Assembly: GCA_963607765.1 (NCBI GenBank)
Contig: CAVDDT010000031.1
Location: forward strand, 1 to 13,877
Source of the DNA: Colivicinus sp963607765
Lineage (GTDB): Bacteria; Bacillota_I; Bacilli_A; Erysipelotrichales; Erysipelotrichaceae
Direction of reading: 5' to 3'
DNA length: 13,877 nucleotides
In this document: in pieces, positions 6,131 through 13,140 of the stretch
How the letters are laid out: every line of letters begins with the position of its first letter
Position numbering within the stretch: position 1 is the stretch's first letter
The notes under the pieces: generated by a model
What the model was told of the DNA's origin: nothing
Database searches by the model: none
The model's input: only the letters and a program-made list of their open reading frames with translations
Position numbers and translations under genes: made by a program

Positions 6131-7596
6131 TTTTTGTTCTCCTTTTTAACATTTTCAATCGCATAAGGAATGTTAGAAATAATATCACTAGCCATCAAAG
6201 AAGTTTCACCAACTTTTTCTTTGGCAATATCACCAGCTAATCCATGAATGTATACTCCCAACAATACACTCTTTAGACTCATTTCTTTTCCAGAAACACC
6301 AGCAATAATTCCTGATAAGACATCGCCGCTTCCAGCTGTAGCCATTCCACTATTTCCACTTAAAGAAATATAGTAAGAACTTTTATCTCCAACTAAAGTG
6401 TTATGTCCTTTTAACACTACCATGCAATCATACATATCTATTAGTTCTTTAAAAGAACCAAAGATATCTGCTTTTATTTCGCTACTAGATTTATTTAACA
6501 ATCTACTAGCTTCGCCAATATGGGGAGTAATCACCAAATTAGCTCTCTTCATATTAATACCATTTATTTTTGAAAGCAAGCCTAATCCATCCGCATCAAC
6601 AATTAGGTTAATTTCAAGAGATAATAGCTTCTCTAACAAAGGAATAAATCGATCATCATTTTTTAATCCTGGCCCAAAAACAACCGTATCTTTCTTATTT
6701 AAAATATCCTCATCATCAATAGACTTAACCATTATTTCTAAAGGTGCTTTTATTGAAACAATATCCAAATTTTCTTTTGGACAAGCAAGCGTCACAAGAC
6801 CACTTCCAGACTTCAAAGCTGATAAAGAGCTCATTATTCCTGCTCCTGGCATAGATACATTAGAACCGATTACCAAGACATTTCCATAATCATATTTATT
6901 TGAGTTATATTTGCGGTCAAAATAATCTCTATATTCATCTAAATCAATACTTGAAACATGTTCAAGATCATCATAACTATTTAAGCCAATATCAAGTATC
7001 TTAACTTTTCCACACACATCAGGACCATCACTTAAAACATGACCTAGTTTTAAATTACTTATAGCCAACGTATAGTCTGCATGTACACAAACCGGACAAA
7101 AATTGCCAGTGTCACTATCTAAACCTGTAGGCAAGTCAATAGCTACTTTAATAGCTCTACTATTATTTATACCATTAACTATAGAAACCGTCTTTTCTCT
7201 TAAAGGACCATTTAATCCATTGCCTATTAGGGCATCTATGATATAGTCACAACTGTTAAAGATATCAACATCATTAGTAATAAATTCTTTATATTCAGAC
7301 ATATAGTCTTCATAAAAGTATGTACAAGTCTTATTCATATGACTTAATTCAAAATCATAGAAAACTATACAATCATAATTATTTTCTCTTAGTATCTTAG
7401 CTAATTTAAAGCCATCACTAGAATTATTTGAATTGCCACAAGCAACAACAATTCTCTTATTCTTAGCTATATCTTGAACAAACTTGAAACATTCATTTGC
7501 GGCTTTACATACAAGATCAATTTCACTAACATCCTTGTCATACATTGTCTTTTTATCAGTGATTGACATTGACTCTTTACTAAGTATTCTAATCAT
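6127..7596 (-). CDS. nnr: Bifunctional NAD(P)HX epimerase/dehydratase
   Basis: Repairs hydrated NADH/NADPH: the N-terminal YjeF_N domain (about 1-215) would epimerise R- to S-NAD(P)HX and the C-terminal ribokinase-like domain (about 230-485) dehydrates S-NAD(P)HX using ADP or ATP. The dehydratase half is well conserved: VLVIGSN (240-246), VFGPGL (306-311), VDADGL (333-338), TPHIGE (357-362), VVLKGHNT (393-400) and GNSGMATAGSGDVLSG (414-429) with catalytic Asp425. In the epimerase half DALIG (121-125) and AIDLPTGLD (152-160) are clear, but the Gly-rich loop reads GNSNNSSDG (54-62) where the family has GxGNNGGDG, so three glycines are serines. The 489-residue length fits the fused bacterial enzyme. 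The ATG lies 6 nt after a TATAAT, suggesting a leaderless mRNA. Confidence 0.92.
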   Translation of the reverse strand: MIRILSKESMSITDKKTMYDKDVSEIDLVCKAANECFKFVQDIAKNKRIVVACGNSNNSSDGFKLAKILRENNYDCIVFYDFELSHMNKTCTYFYEDYMSEYKEFITNDVDIFNSCDYIIDALIGNGLNGPLREKTVSIVNGINNSRAIKVAIDLPTGLDSDTGNFCPVCVHADYTLAISNLKLGHVLSDGPDVCGKVKILDIGLNSYDDLEHVSSIDLDEYRDYFDRKYNSNKYDYGNVLVIGSNVSMPGAGIMSSLSALKSGSGLVTLACPKENLDIVSIKAPLEIMVKSIDDEDILNKKDTVVFGPGLKNDDRFIPLLEKLLSLEINLIVDADGLGLLSKINGINMKRANLVITPHIGEASRLLNKSSSEIKADIFGSFKELIDMYDCMVVLKGHNTLVGDKSSYYISLSGNSGMATAGSGDVLSGIIAGVSGKEMSLKSVLLGVYIHGLAGDIAKEKVGETSLMASDIISNIPYAIENVKKENKK

Positions 7597-7602
7597 ATCC
7601 TA

Positions 7603-7608
7603 ATTATA
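7603..7608 (-). promoter_or_regulatory. -10 box of nnr, 6 nt before the start codon (leaderless)
   Basis: A perfect TATAAT on the minus strand, then TAGGAT, then the nnr ATG (7596). A start site about 7 nt past the -10 falls on the A of ATG. TTCTCA (7631-7626, 4/6 to TTGACA) stands at 17-nt spacing and lies inside the divergent gene's coding start. Confidence 0.65.
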
Positions 7609-7611
7609 TGG

Positions 7612-7617
7612 TAAAAT
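7612..7617 (+). promoter_or_regulatory. Extended -10 of the pseudouridine synthase gene, 7 nt before the start codon (leaderless)
   Basis: TGGTAAAAT is an extended -10 (TGn plus TAAAAT). CTTAAGG (7 nt) separates it from the ATG at 7625. The AAGG touches the ATG, too close to work as a Shine-Dalgarno. Only 3 bp separate this box from the opposed nnr -10. Confidence 0.62.
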
Positions 7618-7624
7618 CTTAAGG

Positions 7625-8569
7625 ATGAGAAAAGTTAATAAGAAAGATATAGATAAAAAAGAAATTAAGAAAAAACCAATTCAATACACTTATTCTTTTA
7701 AAGTAAATAGGTCTAATGAACTATTGGAATTCTTATTATCAAAAATGGACTTATCAAGAAATTCTATTAAGTCATTATTAGCTAGTAATAAAGTACTAAT
7801 TAATGGAACAGTTATTAGACAATTTAATTATCCATTAGCTAAAGATGATGAAGTAAAAATTGCGAAAAACCCAGTTGATGTGTTACCTAAAAATAGTAAG
7901 AAGAAAAAAGAAGTTGTTAAAACATTAAATATTAAGCCACTCATTATTTATGAAGATGAATATTTTATTGCGATAAATAAGCCTAATGGATTATTAAGTG
8001 TTCAAAGTGATAATGATACTGAATCAGCATATAAATACGTTTCTGAATATTTAAAAAAGAAAGACCCTAAAGTTAGGCCATATGTCTTGCATAGAATTGA
8101 TAAGGAAACAAGTGGCGTTTTAGTGTTTGCTAAAGACATTAAGGTACATTCGATGCTTAAGGGGCATTGGAATGAAGACGTTTCTTTAAGAGAATATTAT
8201 GCGATTATAAATGGCAAGCTAGATGAGAAAAATGGCACCATCAAGAATTACTTAAAAGAGAATGCCAACAACATGGTCTATGTTTCAAATAGTGGTAAGC
8301 TAGCTATTACACATTATGAAACAATTAAGTCTAATAAGGATTATTCTGAATTAAAGGTAACAATCGATTCTGGTAGAAAGAACCAAATTAGAGTAGCTAT
8401 GGCAAATCTAAATCATCCTATTATTGGTGATGATAAATATGGTGATGGAAAATCAGAAATAAATAGACTTGGGCTACATGCCTCAGCTCTTTCTTTTATT
8501 AATCCTATAACTAGAGAATCTTTAACTTTAAGAGCACCTATTCCAAAGGAATTTAATTCATTGTTTTAA
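7625..8569 (+). CDS. RluA-family 23S rRNA pseudouridine synthase (RluD/RluC-like)
   Basis: Isomerises uridines in RNA, most likely in 23S rRNA, to pseudouridine. After a Lys-rich N-terminus, an S4 RNA-binding domain spans about 28-82 (LSRNSIKSLLASNKVLING). The catalytic domain (about 104-312) contains YEDEYFIAINKPNGLLS, the HRIDKETSG motif with catalytic Asp159, LREYYAI, and DSGRKNQIRV then HPIIGDDKYG, all typical of RluA/RluD. Length 314 fits. I cannot say which uridines are modified, so I leave the symbol empty. The ATG at 7625 is the only plausible start; no spaced Shine-Dalgarno exists and the -10 lies 7 nt upstream. deoC follows after 19 nt. Confidence 0.93.
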   Translation: MRKVNKKDIDKKEIKKKPIQYTYSFKVNRSNELLEFLLSKMDLSRNSIKSLLASNKVLINGTVIRQFNYPLAKDDEVKIAKNPVDVLPKNSKKKKEVVKTLNIKPLIIYEDEYFIAINKPNGLLSVQSDNDTESAYKYVSEYLKKKDPKVRPYVLHRIDKETSGVLVFAKDIKVHSMLKGHWNEDVSLREYYAIINGKLDEKNGTIKNYLKENANNMVYVSNSGKLAITHYETIKSNKDYSELKVTIDSGRKNQIRVAMANLNHPIIGDDKYGDGKSEINRLGLHASALSFINPITRESLTLRAPIPKEFNSLF

Positions 8570-8588
8570 ATAGTTCAAGGAGGACAAA

Positions 8589-9236
8589 ATGGAACTAAAT
8601 AAATATATTGATCATACTTTATTAAAAGCAGATGCAACCAAGGAACAAATTACTAAATTATGTAATGAAGCAAAACAATATAATTTCGCTTCAGTATGTG
8701 TTAACACTTGTTATGTGCCTTTATGTAAAGAATTACTTAAAGATAGCGATGTGAAAGTATGTTGCGTTGTAGGCTTTCCTCTAGGTGCTATGGACTCAGA
8801 TTCCAAAGCATATGAAGCAAAGAAAGCTGTAGAAAATGGTGCTGGAGAAGTTGATATGGTAATCAACATTGGCGCTTTAAAAGACAAGAATTATGATTAT
8901 GTCACAAAAGACATTGAAAAAGTAGTAAATGCTAGTAAGCCTAGTATTGTAAAAGTAATCATTGAAACATGTTTACTAACTGACGAAGAAAAAGTGGAGG
9001 CATGTAAGTGTGCTTTAAATGCTAAAGCAGCGTTTGTAAAAACTTCAACTGGTTTCTCAACAGCAGGTGCAACCGTAGAAGATGTAGCTTTAATGAGAAA
9101 GACTGTTGGAAATAATTGCAAAGTTAAGGCAGCTGGTGGCATTAGAAGCTATGAAGATGCGATGAAAATGATTGAAGCTGGTGCTGATAGACTTGGTTGT
9201 TCTGCTGGCATTAAAATCATGGAAGGCGCTAAATAA
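8589..9236 (+). CDS. deoC: Deoxyribose-phosphate aldolase
   Basis: Class I aldolase that cleaves 2-deoxyribose 5-phosphate to glyceraldehyde 3-phosphate and acetaldehyde in deoxynucleoside catabolism. The 215-residue TIM barrel is complete: IDHTLLKADAT near the N-terminus, VVGFPLGAM, GAGEVDMVINIGALK, FVKTSTGFS carrying the Schiff-base lysine, and KAAGGIRSYEDA with the second active-site lysine, then the phosphate-binding GCSAG. AAGGAGG lies about 6 nt before the ATG. It is second in a unit with the pseudouridine synthase; other deo genes (deoA, deoB, pdp) are not in this window, so the pairing looks like convenience, not pathway clustering. A terminator follows directly. Confidence 0.96.
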   Translation: MELNKYIDHTLLKADATKEQITKLCNEAKQYNFASVCVNTCYVPLCKELLKDSDVKVCCVVGFPLGAMDSDSKAYEAKKAVENGAGEVDMVINIGALKDKNYDYVTKDIEKVVNASKPSIVKVIIETCLLTDEEKVEACKCALNAKAAFVKTSTGFSTAGATVEDVALMRKTVGNNCKVKAAGGIRSYEDAMKMIEAGADRLGCSAGIKIMEGAK

Positions 9237-9243
9237 GTATTGA

Positions 9244-9267
9244 AAAAGCACTTTAAATAGTGCTTTT
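9244..9267. terminator. Bidirectional terminator between deoC and the mutarotase gene
   Basis: AAAAGCACT (9244-9252) pairs perfectly with AGTGCTTTT (9259-9267) around a TTAAAT loop, with T-rich sequence on both sides. It separates two convergent genes whose stop codons are only about 35 nt apart. Confidence 0.88.
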
Positions 9268-9270
9268 CTT

Positions 9271-10053
9271 TTACTTAATTTTACCTAAAACATTAATTTT
9301 ATAATCTATCTTATAACTTTCATTAGGCTTTAAGATAATAGTATCTTCTCTTTGAGTAAAATCCACTCCATCTTTGCAATCAAGAATAAGCCATGGTTCA
9401 ATGCACACAAATGGGGCAAATGGAGACCATATAGCTAAATATTTGAACTTCTTAAATTCTAAAGATATTTGATGATTATTAGAAGTTAAAAGAGCTTTCT
9501 TTGGCGTAGGCTTTACAAAATAAGTAGGATATTCCTTAAATAGTTCATTTGATAATTCAAGCTTAGTTTCATCATCAAAAACAATTGTAGAATCCTTAAA
9601 ATCATCAGATACATTAAATGCTGGATGAAGTCCAAAGCCAAATGGCAATTCATTTTCATCAGTATTTTTTATTTCATATGAAATAACTACACTATTTTCT
9701 TTTAAAGTGTAGTTTACAAACAAATTGAAATGATATGGATATTGTTTTAATGTTTCCTCGTTTTCTTTTAATAAAAAAGTTAAAGAATTATCGTTTTGTT
9801 CAACTAACTCAAACTCACTATTTCTAGCAAAGCCATGATTGCCCATTGGATATTCTTTTCCATTAATAGTGTTTATTTTGTTAGAAGTAGAAGATACTTG
9901 AGGAAATAAAATTGGATTTCTACCCTTCCAATATCTTTCATCACCATTCCATAAATACTCATAGTCATCATCTTTTCTCTTTAAAGAATGCATCTCACAA
10001 GCTTTTGTGGATACTTTTAAAGAAAGCGTTTCATTAGAAATTTCATATAACAT
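9271..10053 (-). CDS. Aldose 1-epimerase family protein (GalM/LacX-like mutarotase)
   Basis: A beta-sandwich protein expected to interconvert alpha and beta anomers of a sugar or sugar phosphate. Family marks are NPILFPQV (46-53), GNHGFAR (71-77) with a probable catalytic histidine, GLHPAFN (141-147) with the second histidine, and CIEPW (217-221) with the likely catalytic base Glu219. At 260 residues it is shorter than classical GalM (about 340) and close to the LacX-like branch (about 290). The substrate is not readable from sequence. A GGGGGA Shine-Dalgarno sits about 8 nt before the ATG. It is last in a minus-strand run behind the pyrophosphatase-like gene, but a small terminator hairpin intervenes, so it may rely on read-through or its own promoter. 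Confidence 0.87.
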   Translation of the reverse strand: MLYEISNETLSLKVSTKACEMHSLKRKDDDYEYLWNGDERYWKGRNPILFPQVSSTSNKINTINGKEYPMGNHGFARNSEFELVEQNDNSLTFLLKENEETLKQYPYHFNLFVNYTLKENSVVISYEIKNTDENELPFGFGLHPAFNVSDDFKDSTIVFDDETKLELSNELFKEYPTYFVKPTPKKALLTSNNHQISLEFKKFKYLAIWSPFAPFVCIEPWLILDCKDGVDFTQREDTIILKPNESYKIDYKINVLGKIK

Positions 10054-10073
10054 ATTTTGTCCCCCAAATATAC

Positions 10074-10093
10074 AAAAAGTAGCTATCGCTACT
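10074..10093 (-). terminator. Short terminator hairpin built into the stop codon of the pyrophosphatase-like gene
   Basis: On the minus strand AGTAGC (10093-10088) pairs with GCTACT (10083-10078) around a GATA tetraloop, then four more T's. The TAG stop codon lies in the 5' arm. The 6-bp stem and short T-run suggest partial termination, reducing transcription of the downstream mutarotase gene. Confidence 0.55.
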
Positions 10094-10472
10094 CAATAAT
10101 TGCCCAAGATGGGATATCTTTGCCTCTTCTAAAGATGACCGCCTTTTGAAATTCAGTGCTATTTAAAAATCTTAGTACTTCTTCGGTTTCTTCATCAGTT
10201 AGACCAATAAGAACGATAGCTGATAAATCTTTTTCAAGAAGATTAGCACATACTACAACAGCCTTAATTTGATCATCAGTCGACCCTTTAAAAGCCTTCA
10301 TAGAGCTTAGTTCATCTTCATTAGTACTGATATGACCATAATCAGCAGGAAAAATTAAACCAGGATATAAAGGATGTTTACTACCTTTTTTATAAATTGT
10401 ATTGTAGTCACCAGAAATATATGCAGCATCAAGTTTTTGCCAAAAGTAGGCATTATTTTCAAATTCTTTCAT
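10089..10472 (-). CDS. Small inorganic-pyrophosphatase-like protein
   Basis: A 127-residue protein resembling a short Bacillota family annotated as inorganic pyrophosphatase: KGSKHPLYPGLIFPADYGHI (29-48) corresponds to the KGTxHPxYPxFIYPxDYGYL core, and LLEKDLSAIVLIGLTDEETEEV (78-99) to a conserved LLKKDSEIKILIGCTEEE stretch. It lacks the several aspartates of classical class I PPases, so pyrophosphate hydrolysis is uncertain. The IDVW segment expected near residue 60 is replaced by SSMKAFKGS. I prefer the ATG at 10472 to the TTG directly before it; neither has a Shine-Dalgarno. A TGTTAACAT extended -10 ends 9 nt before the ATG, so it may have its own promoter. It lies 28 nt after the membrane-protein gene. 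Confidence 0.7.
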   Translation of the reverse strand: MKEFENNAYFWQKLDAAYISGDYNTIYKKGSKHPLYPGLIFPADYGHISTNEDELSSMKAFKGSTDDQIKAVVVCANLLEKDLSAIVLIGLTDEETEEVLRFLNSTEFQKAVIFRRGKDIPSWAIIE

Positions 10473-10481
10473 CAATTAAAT

Positions 10482-10487
10482 ATGTTA
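10482..10487 (-). promoter_or_regulatory. Candidate extended -10 of the pyrophosphatase-like gene
   Basis: On the minus strand TGT precedes TAACAT, the same string as the -10 of RNA unit B and one base from that of tgt. Nine nt separate it from the ATG, giving a leader of about 0-4 nt. No -35 is evident. Confidence 0.38.
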
Positions 10488-10500
10488 ACACAAAATAGGC

Positions 10501-10947
10501 CTATTTACGAGACCTTTTAGACTTATCCTTCTTATCCTTAAGAAATCTATTCATCATGGTTTCATATTCCACTCTCGAATAACCATCAATAATATGTGTA
10601 CTATCATCAGTTAAAATGATTTCCAAGTCATCATAATTGATACCATAGTTATATCTCCACTTAACTATGTCCTCATAATAAATCATCTCGCAATCATTTT
10701 TGCTGGCATGATTGTATAAAACAAGATAATCTTCATAGAATTCAATCATTACTCTTTTAGGCAAAAAGATAAGAGCTAAAGTCACAATGGAAGACACAAA
10801 TAAGCCAATCATATATTCTCTAAAAACACAAAGAAACATGCCTATTAAAAATACAACAAACAAATACCATGTAGGTTTAGCGTCAATTACACCAAGAAGT
10901 ATTCTATCTTCTGGCAAGTTATACTTTTTAAGTTCTTTAGACTTCAT
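10501..10947 (-). CDS. Two-helix membrane protein with cytoplasmic beta-rich domain
   Basis: A 148-residue protein I do not recognise. Two hydrophobic segments (about 26-42 and 46-62) are joined by a very short FREY turn, forming a helical hairpin. The rest (about 66-135) alternates hydrophobic and charged residues (VMIEFYEDYLVLYN, MIYYEDIVKWRYN, LEIILTDD) in a pattern like bacterial PH-type domains of YcxB-like proteins. That resemblance is inference. The tail is strongly basic (KDKKDKSKRSRK). Both termini should face the cytoplasm. Its ATG lies 6 nt after a TATAAT with no Shine-Dalgarno, so its mRNA is predicted leaderless. It heads a run with the pyrophosphatase-like gene and is divergent from tgt. 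Confidence 0.8.
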   Translation of the reverse strand: MKSKELKKYNLPEDRILLGVIDAKPTWYLFVVFLIGMFLCVFREYMIGLFVSSIVTLALIFLPKRVMIEFYEDYLVLYNHASKNDCEMIYYEDIVKWRYNYGINYDDLEIILTDDSTHIIDGYSRVEYETMMNRFLKDKKDKSKRSRK

Positions 10948-10953
10948 AGTCTA

Positions 10954-10959
10954 ATTATA
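10954..10959 (-). promoter_or_regulatory. -10 box of the two-helix membrane protein gene (leaderless)
   Basis: A perfect TATAAT followed by TAGACT and the ATG at 10947, nearly the same layout as nnr (TATAAT-TAGGAT-ATG). The predicted transcript begins at the start codon. The -35 is poor. Confidence 0.62.
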
Positions 10960-10974
10960 ACCTAAGTACTGTGT

Positions 10975-10980
10975 TATCAT
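10975..10980 (+). promoter_or_regulatory. Extended -10 of the tgt-queA-queH operon (leaderless)
   Basis: TGT precedes TATCAT, then AGTGGGG (7 nt), then the ATG at 10988. The G-run abuts the ATG and cannot serve as a spaced Shine-Dalgarno. With no 5' leader there is no room for a preQ1 riboswitch. Confidence 0.6.
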
Positions 10981-10987
10981 AGTGGGG

Positions 10988-12112
10988 ATGAAAAATTTAA
11001 AATATACACTCTTGCATCAAGATGGCAACGCAAGATATGGAACCATTGAAATAAATGGTTATAAATTAGAAACTCCTGTTTTTATGCCAGTTGGTACACA
11101 AGCTACCGTAAAATTTCTAGATTATCGTGATATCGAAGAAATAAAGGCTTCCATTATTTTGTCTAACACCTATCACCTATGGCTTAGACCCGGAGAAGAT
11201 ATTATTGACAAAGCTGGTGGTATTCATGAGTTTATGAACTATCACAATGGTCCAATATTAACCGATTCTGGCGGCTTTCAAGTGTTTTCTTTAGCTGATA
11301 TGCGCAATATTACCGAAGAAGGTGTTACATTTAAGTCGCATTTGGATGGTTCTAAACTTTTTATGGCACCAGAAGATTCTATTCATATTCAAGAAAAAAT
11401 AGGGTCAGATATTGCCATGAGTTTTGATGAATGTATACCTTATCCTAGCGATTATGACTATGTGAAAAATTCTGTTGATAGAACTCTTCGTTGGGCAAAA
11501 AGAGGACTAGAAGCACACAATAGAGATGATCAAGCTTTATTTGGCATCGTGCAAGGGTCTAAATACGAGGACTTAAGAAAATACTGTGCAGAAAAGCTAG
11601 TTGAAATGAACTTTGATGGTTATTCAATTGGTGGCACTTCTGTTGGTGAAGATAAAGAAACACATTATAAGATGTTGGATTACACTCTTCCTTATCTTCC
11701 AAAAGATAAGCCAAGATATGAGATGGGCATTGGTGCTGTTAACGATATCTTGGTAGCTATCGAAAAAGGCGTTGATATGGTTGATTGTGTACTTCCTACC
11801 CGTATCGCAAGACATGGTACTTTAATGACTTCAAAGGGAAGAATCAATATTAAGAAACAAATCTATAAAGATGACTTTTCTCCACTTGATGAAGAATGTG
11901 ATTGTCAATGTTGTAAGCACTACACAAAAGCTTATTTAAACCATTTGTTTAGAGCCAATGAAGGACTTGCAAACAATCTTCTTTCAATTCATAATTTAAG
12001 ATTCTTAATTAGAATTGTTGAAGGAGCTAGAGAGGCAATCAAACAAGATAGATATAGTGAATATAAAAAAGATATTTTAAATAGATATGGTTTTGATGAA
12101 AGAGGCTTTTAA
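10988..12112 (+). CDS. tgt: tRNA-guanine transglycosylase (queuosine pathway)
   Basis: Exchanges guanine 34 of GUN-anticodon tRNAs for preQ1 in bacteria. The 374-residue TIM barrel has LTDSGGFQVFS with base-recognition Asp93, FGIVQGS (185-191), GGTSVGE (215-221), VDCVLPTR with nucleophile Asp267, and a zinc site Cys304, Cys306, Cys309 and His335. Two variations stand out: GGTSVGE where bacterial enzymes usually have GGL(A/S)VGE, and GIGAVNDIL (247-255) where GVGxPEDL is usual. I chose the ATG at 10988 over a GTG 6 nt upstream because it begins the family's usual N-terminus and fits the leaderless promoter. The stop TAA shares one base with the queA ATG (TAATG). Confidence 0.95.
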   Translation: MKNLKYTLLHQDGNARYGTIEINGYKLETPVFMPVGTQATVKFLDYRDIEEIKASIILSNTYHLWLRPGEDIIDKAGGIHEFMNYHNGPILTDSGGFQVFSLADMRNITEEGVTFKSHLDGSKLFMAPEDSIHIQEKIGSDIAMSFDECIPYPSDYDYVKNSVDRTLRWAKRGLEAHNRDDQALFGIVQGSKYEDLRKYCAEKLVEMNFDGYSIGGTSVGEDKETHYKMLDYTLPYLPKDKPRYEMGIGAVNDILVAIEKGVDMVDCVLPTRIARHGTLMTSKGRINIKKQIYKDDFSPLDEECDCQCCKHYTKAYLNHLFRANEGLANNLLSIHNLRFLIRIVEGAREAIKQDRYSEYKKDILNRYGFDERGF

Positions 12113-13140
12113 TGAAACTAGAGGATTTTGATTTTTATTTGCCAGAAGAGCTAATAGCACAACATCCAACTGATAAAAGAGATGAATCAAGACTATTAGT
12201 ATTGCATAAAAATACTGGCGAGATTGAACACAAACATTTCTATGACATCATTGATTACTTACACGAAGGTGATGTCTTGGTAAGAAATAACTCTAAGGTT
12301 ATTCCTGCTAGGTTATATGGTATAAAAGAAGGCACTGGAGCCAAGGTTGAAGTGCTTATTTTAAAGATAGGCGAAAACACTATTTGTGAATGTCTTTGTG
12401 GCAACGCTAAAGCTATTAAAGTAGGAACTATCATTAAATTTTCTGATAAATTAAGTGGCGAATGTTTAGAAGTTAGAGAAGAAGGCATTCGTATTATCAA
12501 AATGATATACGAAGGCATCTTTATTGAAATATTAGAGGAAATAGGTTTAATGCCAACCCCTCCTTATGTCCATGAAATGCTTAAAGACAACAGTCGATAT
12601 CAAAATGTCTATGCAAAGCCTTTAGGATCTGCTGCATGTCCTACTGCCGGCCTTCATTTTACCAATGAATTAATTGATAAAATCAAGGAAAAAGGTGTTG
12701 AAGTATTAGACATTACTTTGCATGTTGGGCTAGGCACTTTTAAGCCAGTTAAAGAAGAAAATGTTGAGGATCATAATATGCATTATGAGTCTTACTATAT
12801 GTCTAAGGAAACTGCCGATGCCTTAAATAAGGCTAAAAAAGAAGGAAGAAGAATTATAGCAGTAGGAACTACTTCTACAAGAACTCTTGAAACAGTTATG
12901 GCTAAATACGGTGAATTTAAAGAATGCCATGGTGATACTAATATCTTTATTTATCCTCCATATGAATTCAAGGCTATTGATTGCCAAATAACTAATTTTC
13001 ATCTTCCAAAGTCTACTCTTATTATGATGATTAGTGCTTTTACTAGTAGAGAGATGATTTTAAATGCTTATAATGAGGCAGTAAAGAATAAATATCGTTT
13101 CTTCTCTTTTGGTGATTCAATGTTTATCACAAATGAATAA
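12112..13140 (+). CDS. queA: S-adenosylmethionine:tRNA ribosyltransferase-isomerase
   Basis: Transfers and isomerises the ribosyl part of SAM onto preQ1-tRNA to give epoxyqueuosine. The 342-residue length is normal. Conserved landmarks: FDFYLPEELIAQHP at the N-terminus, RDESRLLVL (23-31), NNSKVIPARLYG (59-70), RYQNVYA then CPTAGLHFT (176-184), LHVGLGTFKPV (203-213), GTTSTRTLE (252-260), and FHLPKSTLIMMISAF near the C-terminus. The usual AAPTAG reads ACPTAG. The ATG overlaps the tgt stop by one base and no independent Shine-Dalgarno is apparent, so expression depends on translational coupling. It in turn overlaps queH by 8 nt. Confidence 0.96.
   Translation: MKLEDFDFYLPEELIAQHPTDKRDESRLLVLHKNTGEIEHKHFYDIIDYLHEGDVLVRNNSKVIPARLYGIKEGTGAKVEVLILKIGENTICECLCGNAKAIKVGTIIKFSDKLSGECLEVREEGIRIIKMIYEGIFIEILEEIGLMPTPPYVHEMLKDNSRYQNVYAKPLGSAACPTAGLHFTNELIDKIKEKGVEVLDITLHVGLGTFKPVKEENVEDHNMHYESYYMSKETADALNKAKKEGRRIIAVGTTSTRTLETVMAKYGEFKECHGDTNIFIYPPYEFKAIDCQITNFHLPKSTLIMMISAFTSREMILNAYNEAVKNKYRFFSFGDSMFITNE

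Noticed and set aside
6398..6889. Long open frame (163 codons) on the plus strand within nnr
   Set aside because: It is antisense to a well-conserved Nnr coding region, has no Shine-Dalgarno or recognisable motif, and is a shadow frame. The same holds for the open frames opposite ilvE, glnN, deoC, tgt and queA.
10982..10987. GTG start for tgt two codons upstream of the ATG
   Set aside because: It begins 1 nt after the -10 box, so it would not be in the transcript if initiation is 6-7 nt downstream; the ATG fits the family's N-terminus.
10948..10987. PreQ1 riboswitch before the queuosine operon
   Set aside because: Only 40 bp separate tgt from the divergent gene, the predicted mRNA is leaderless, and no aptamer-like sequence is visible.
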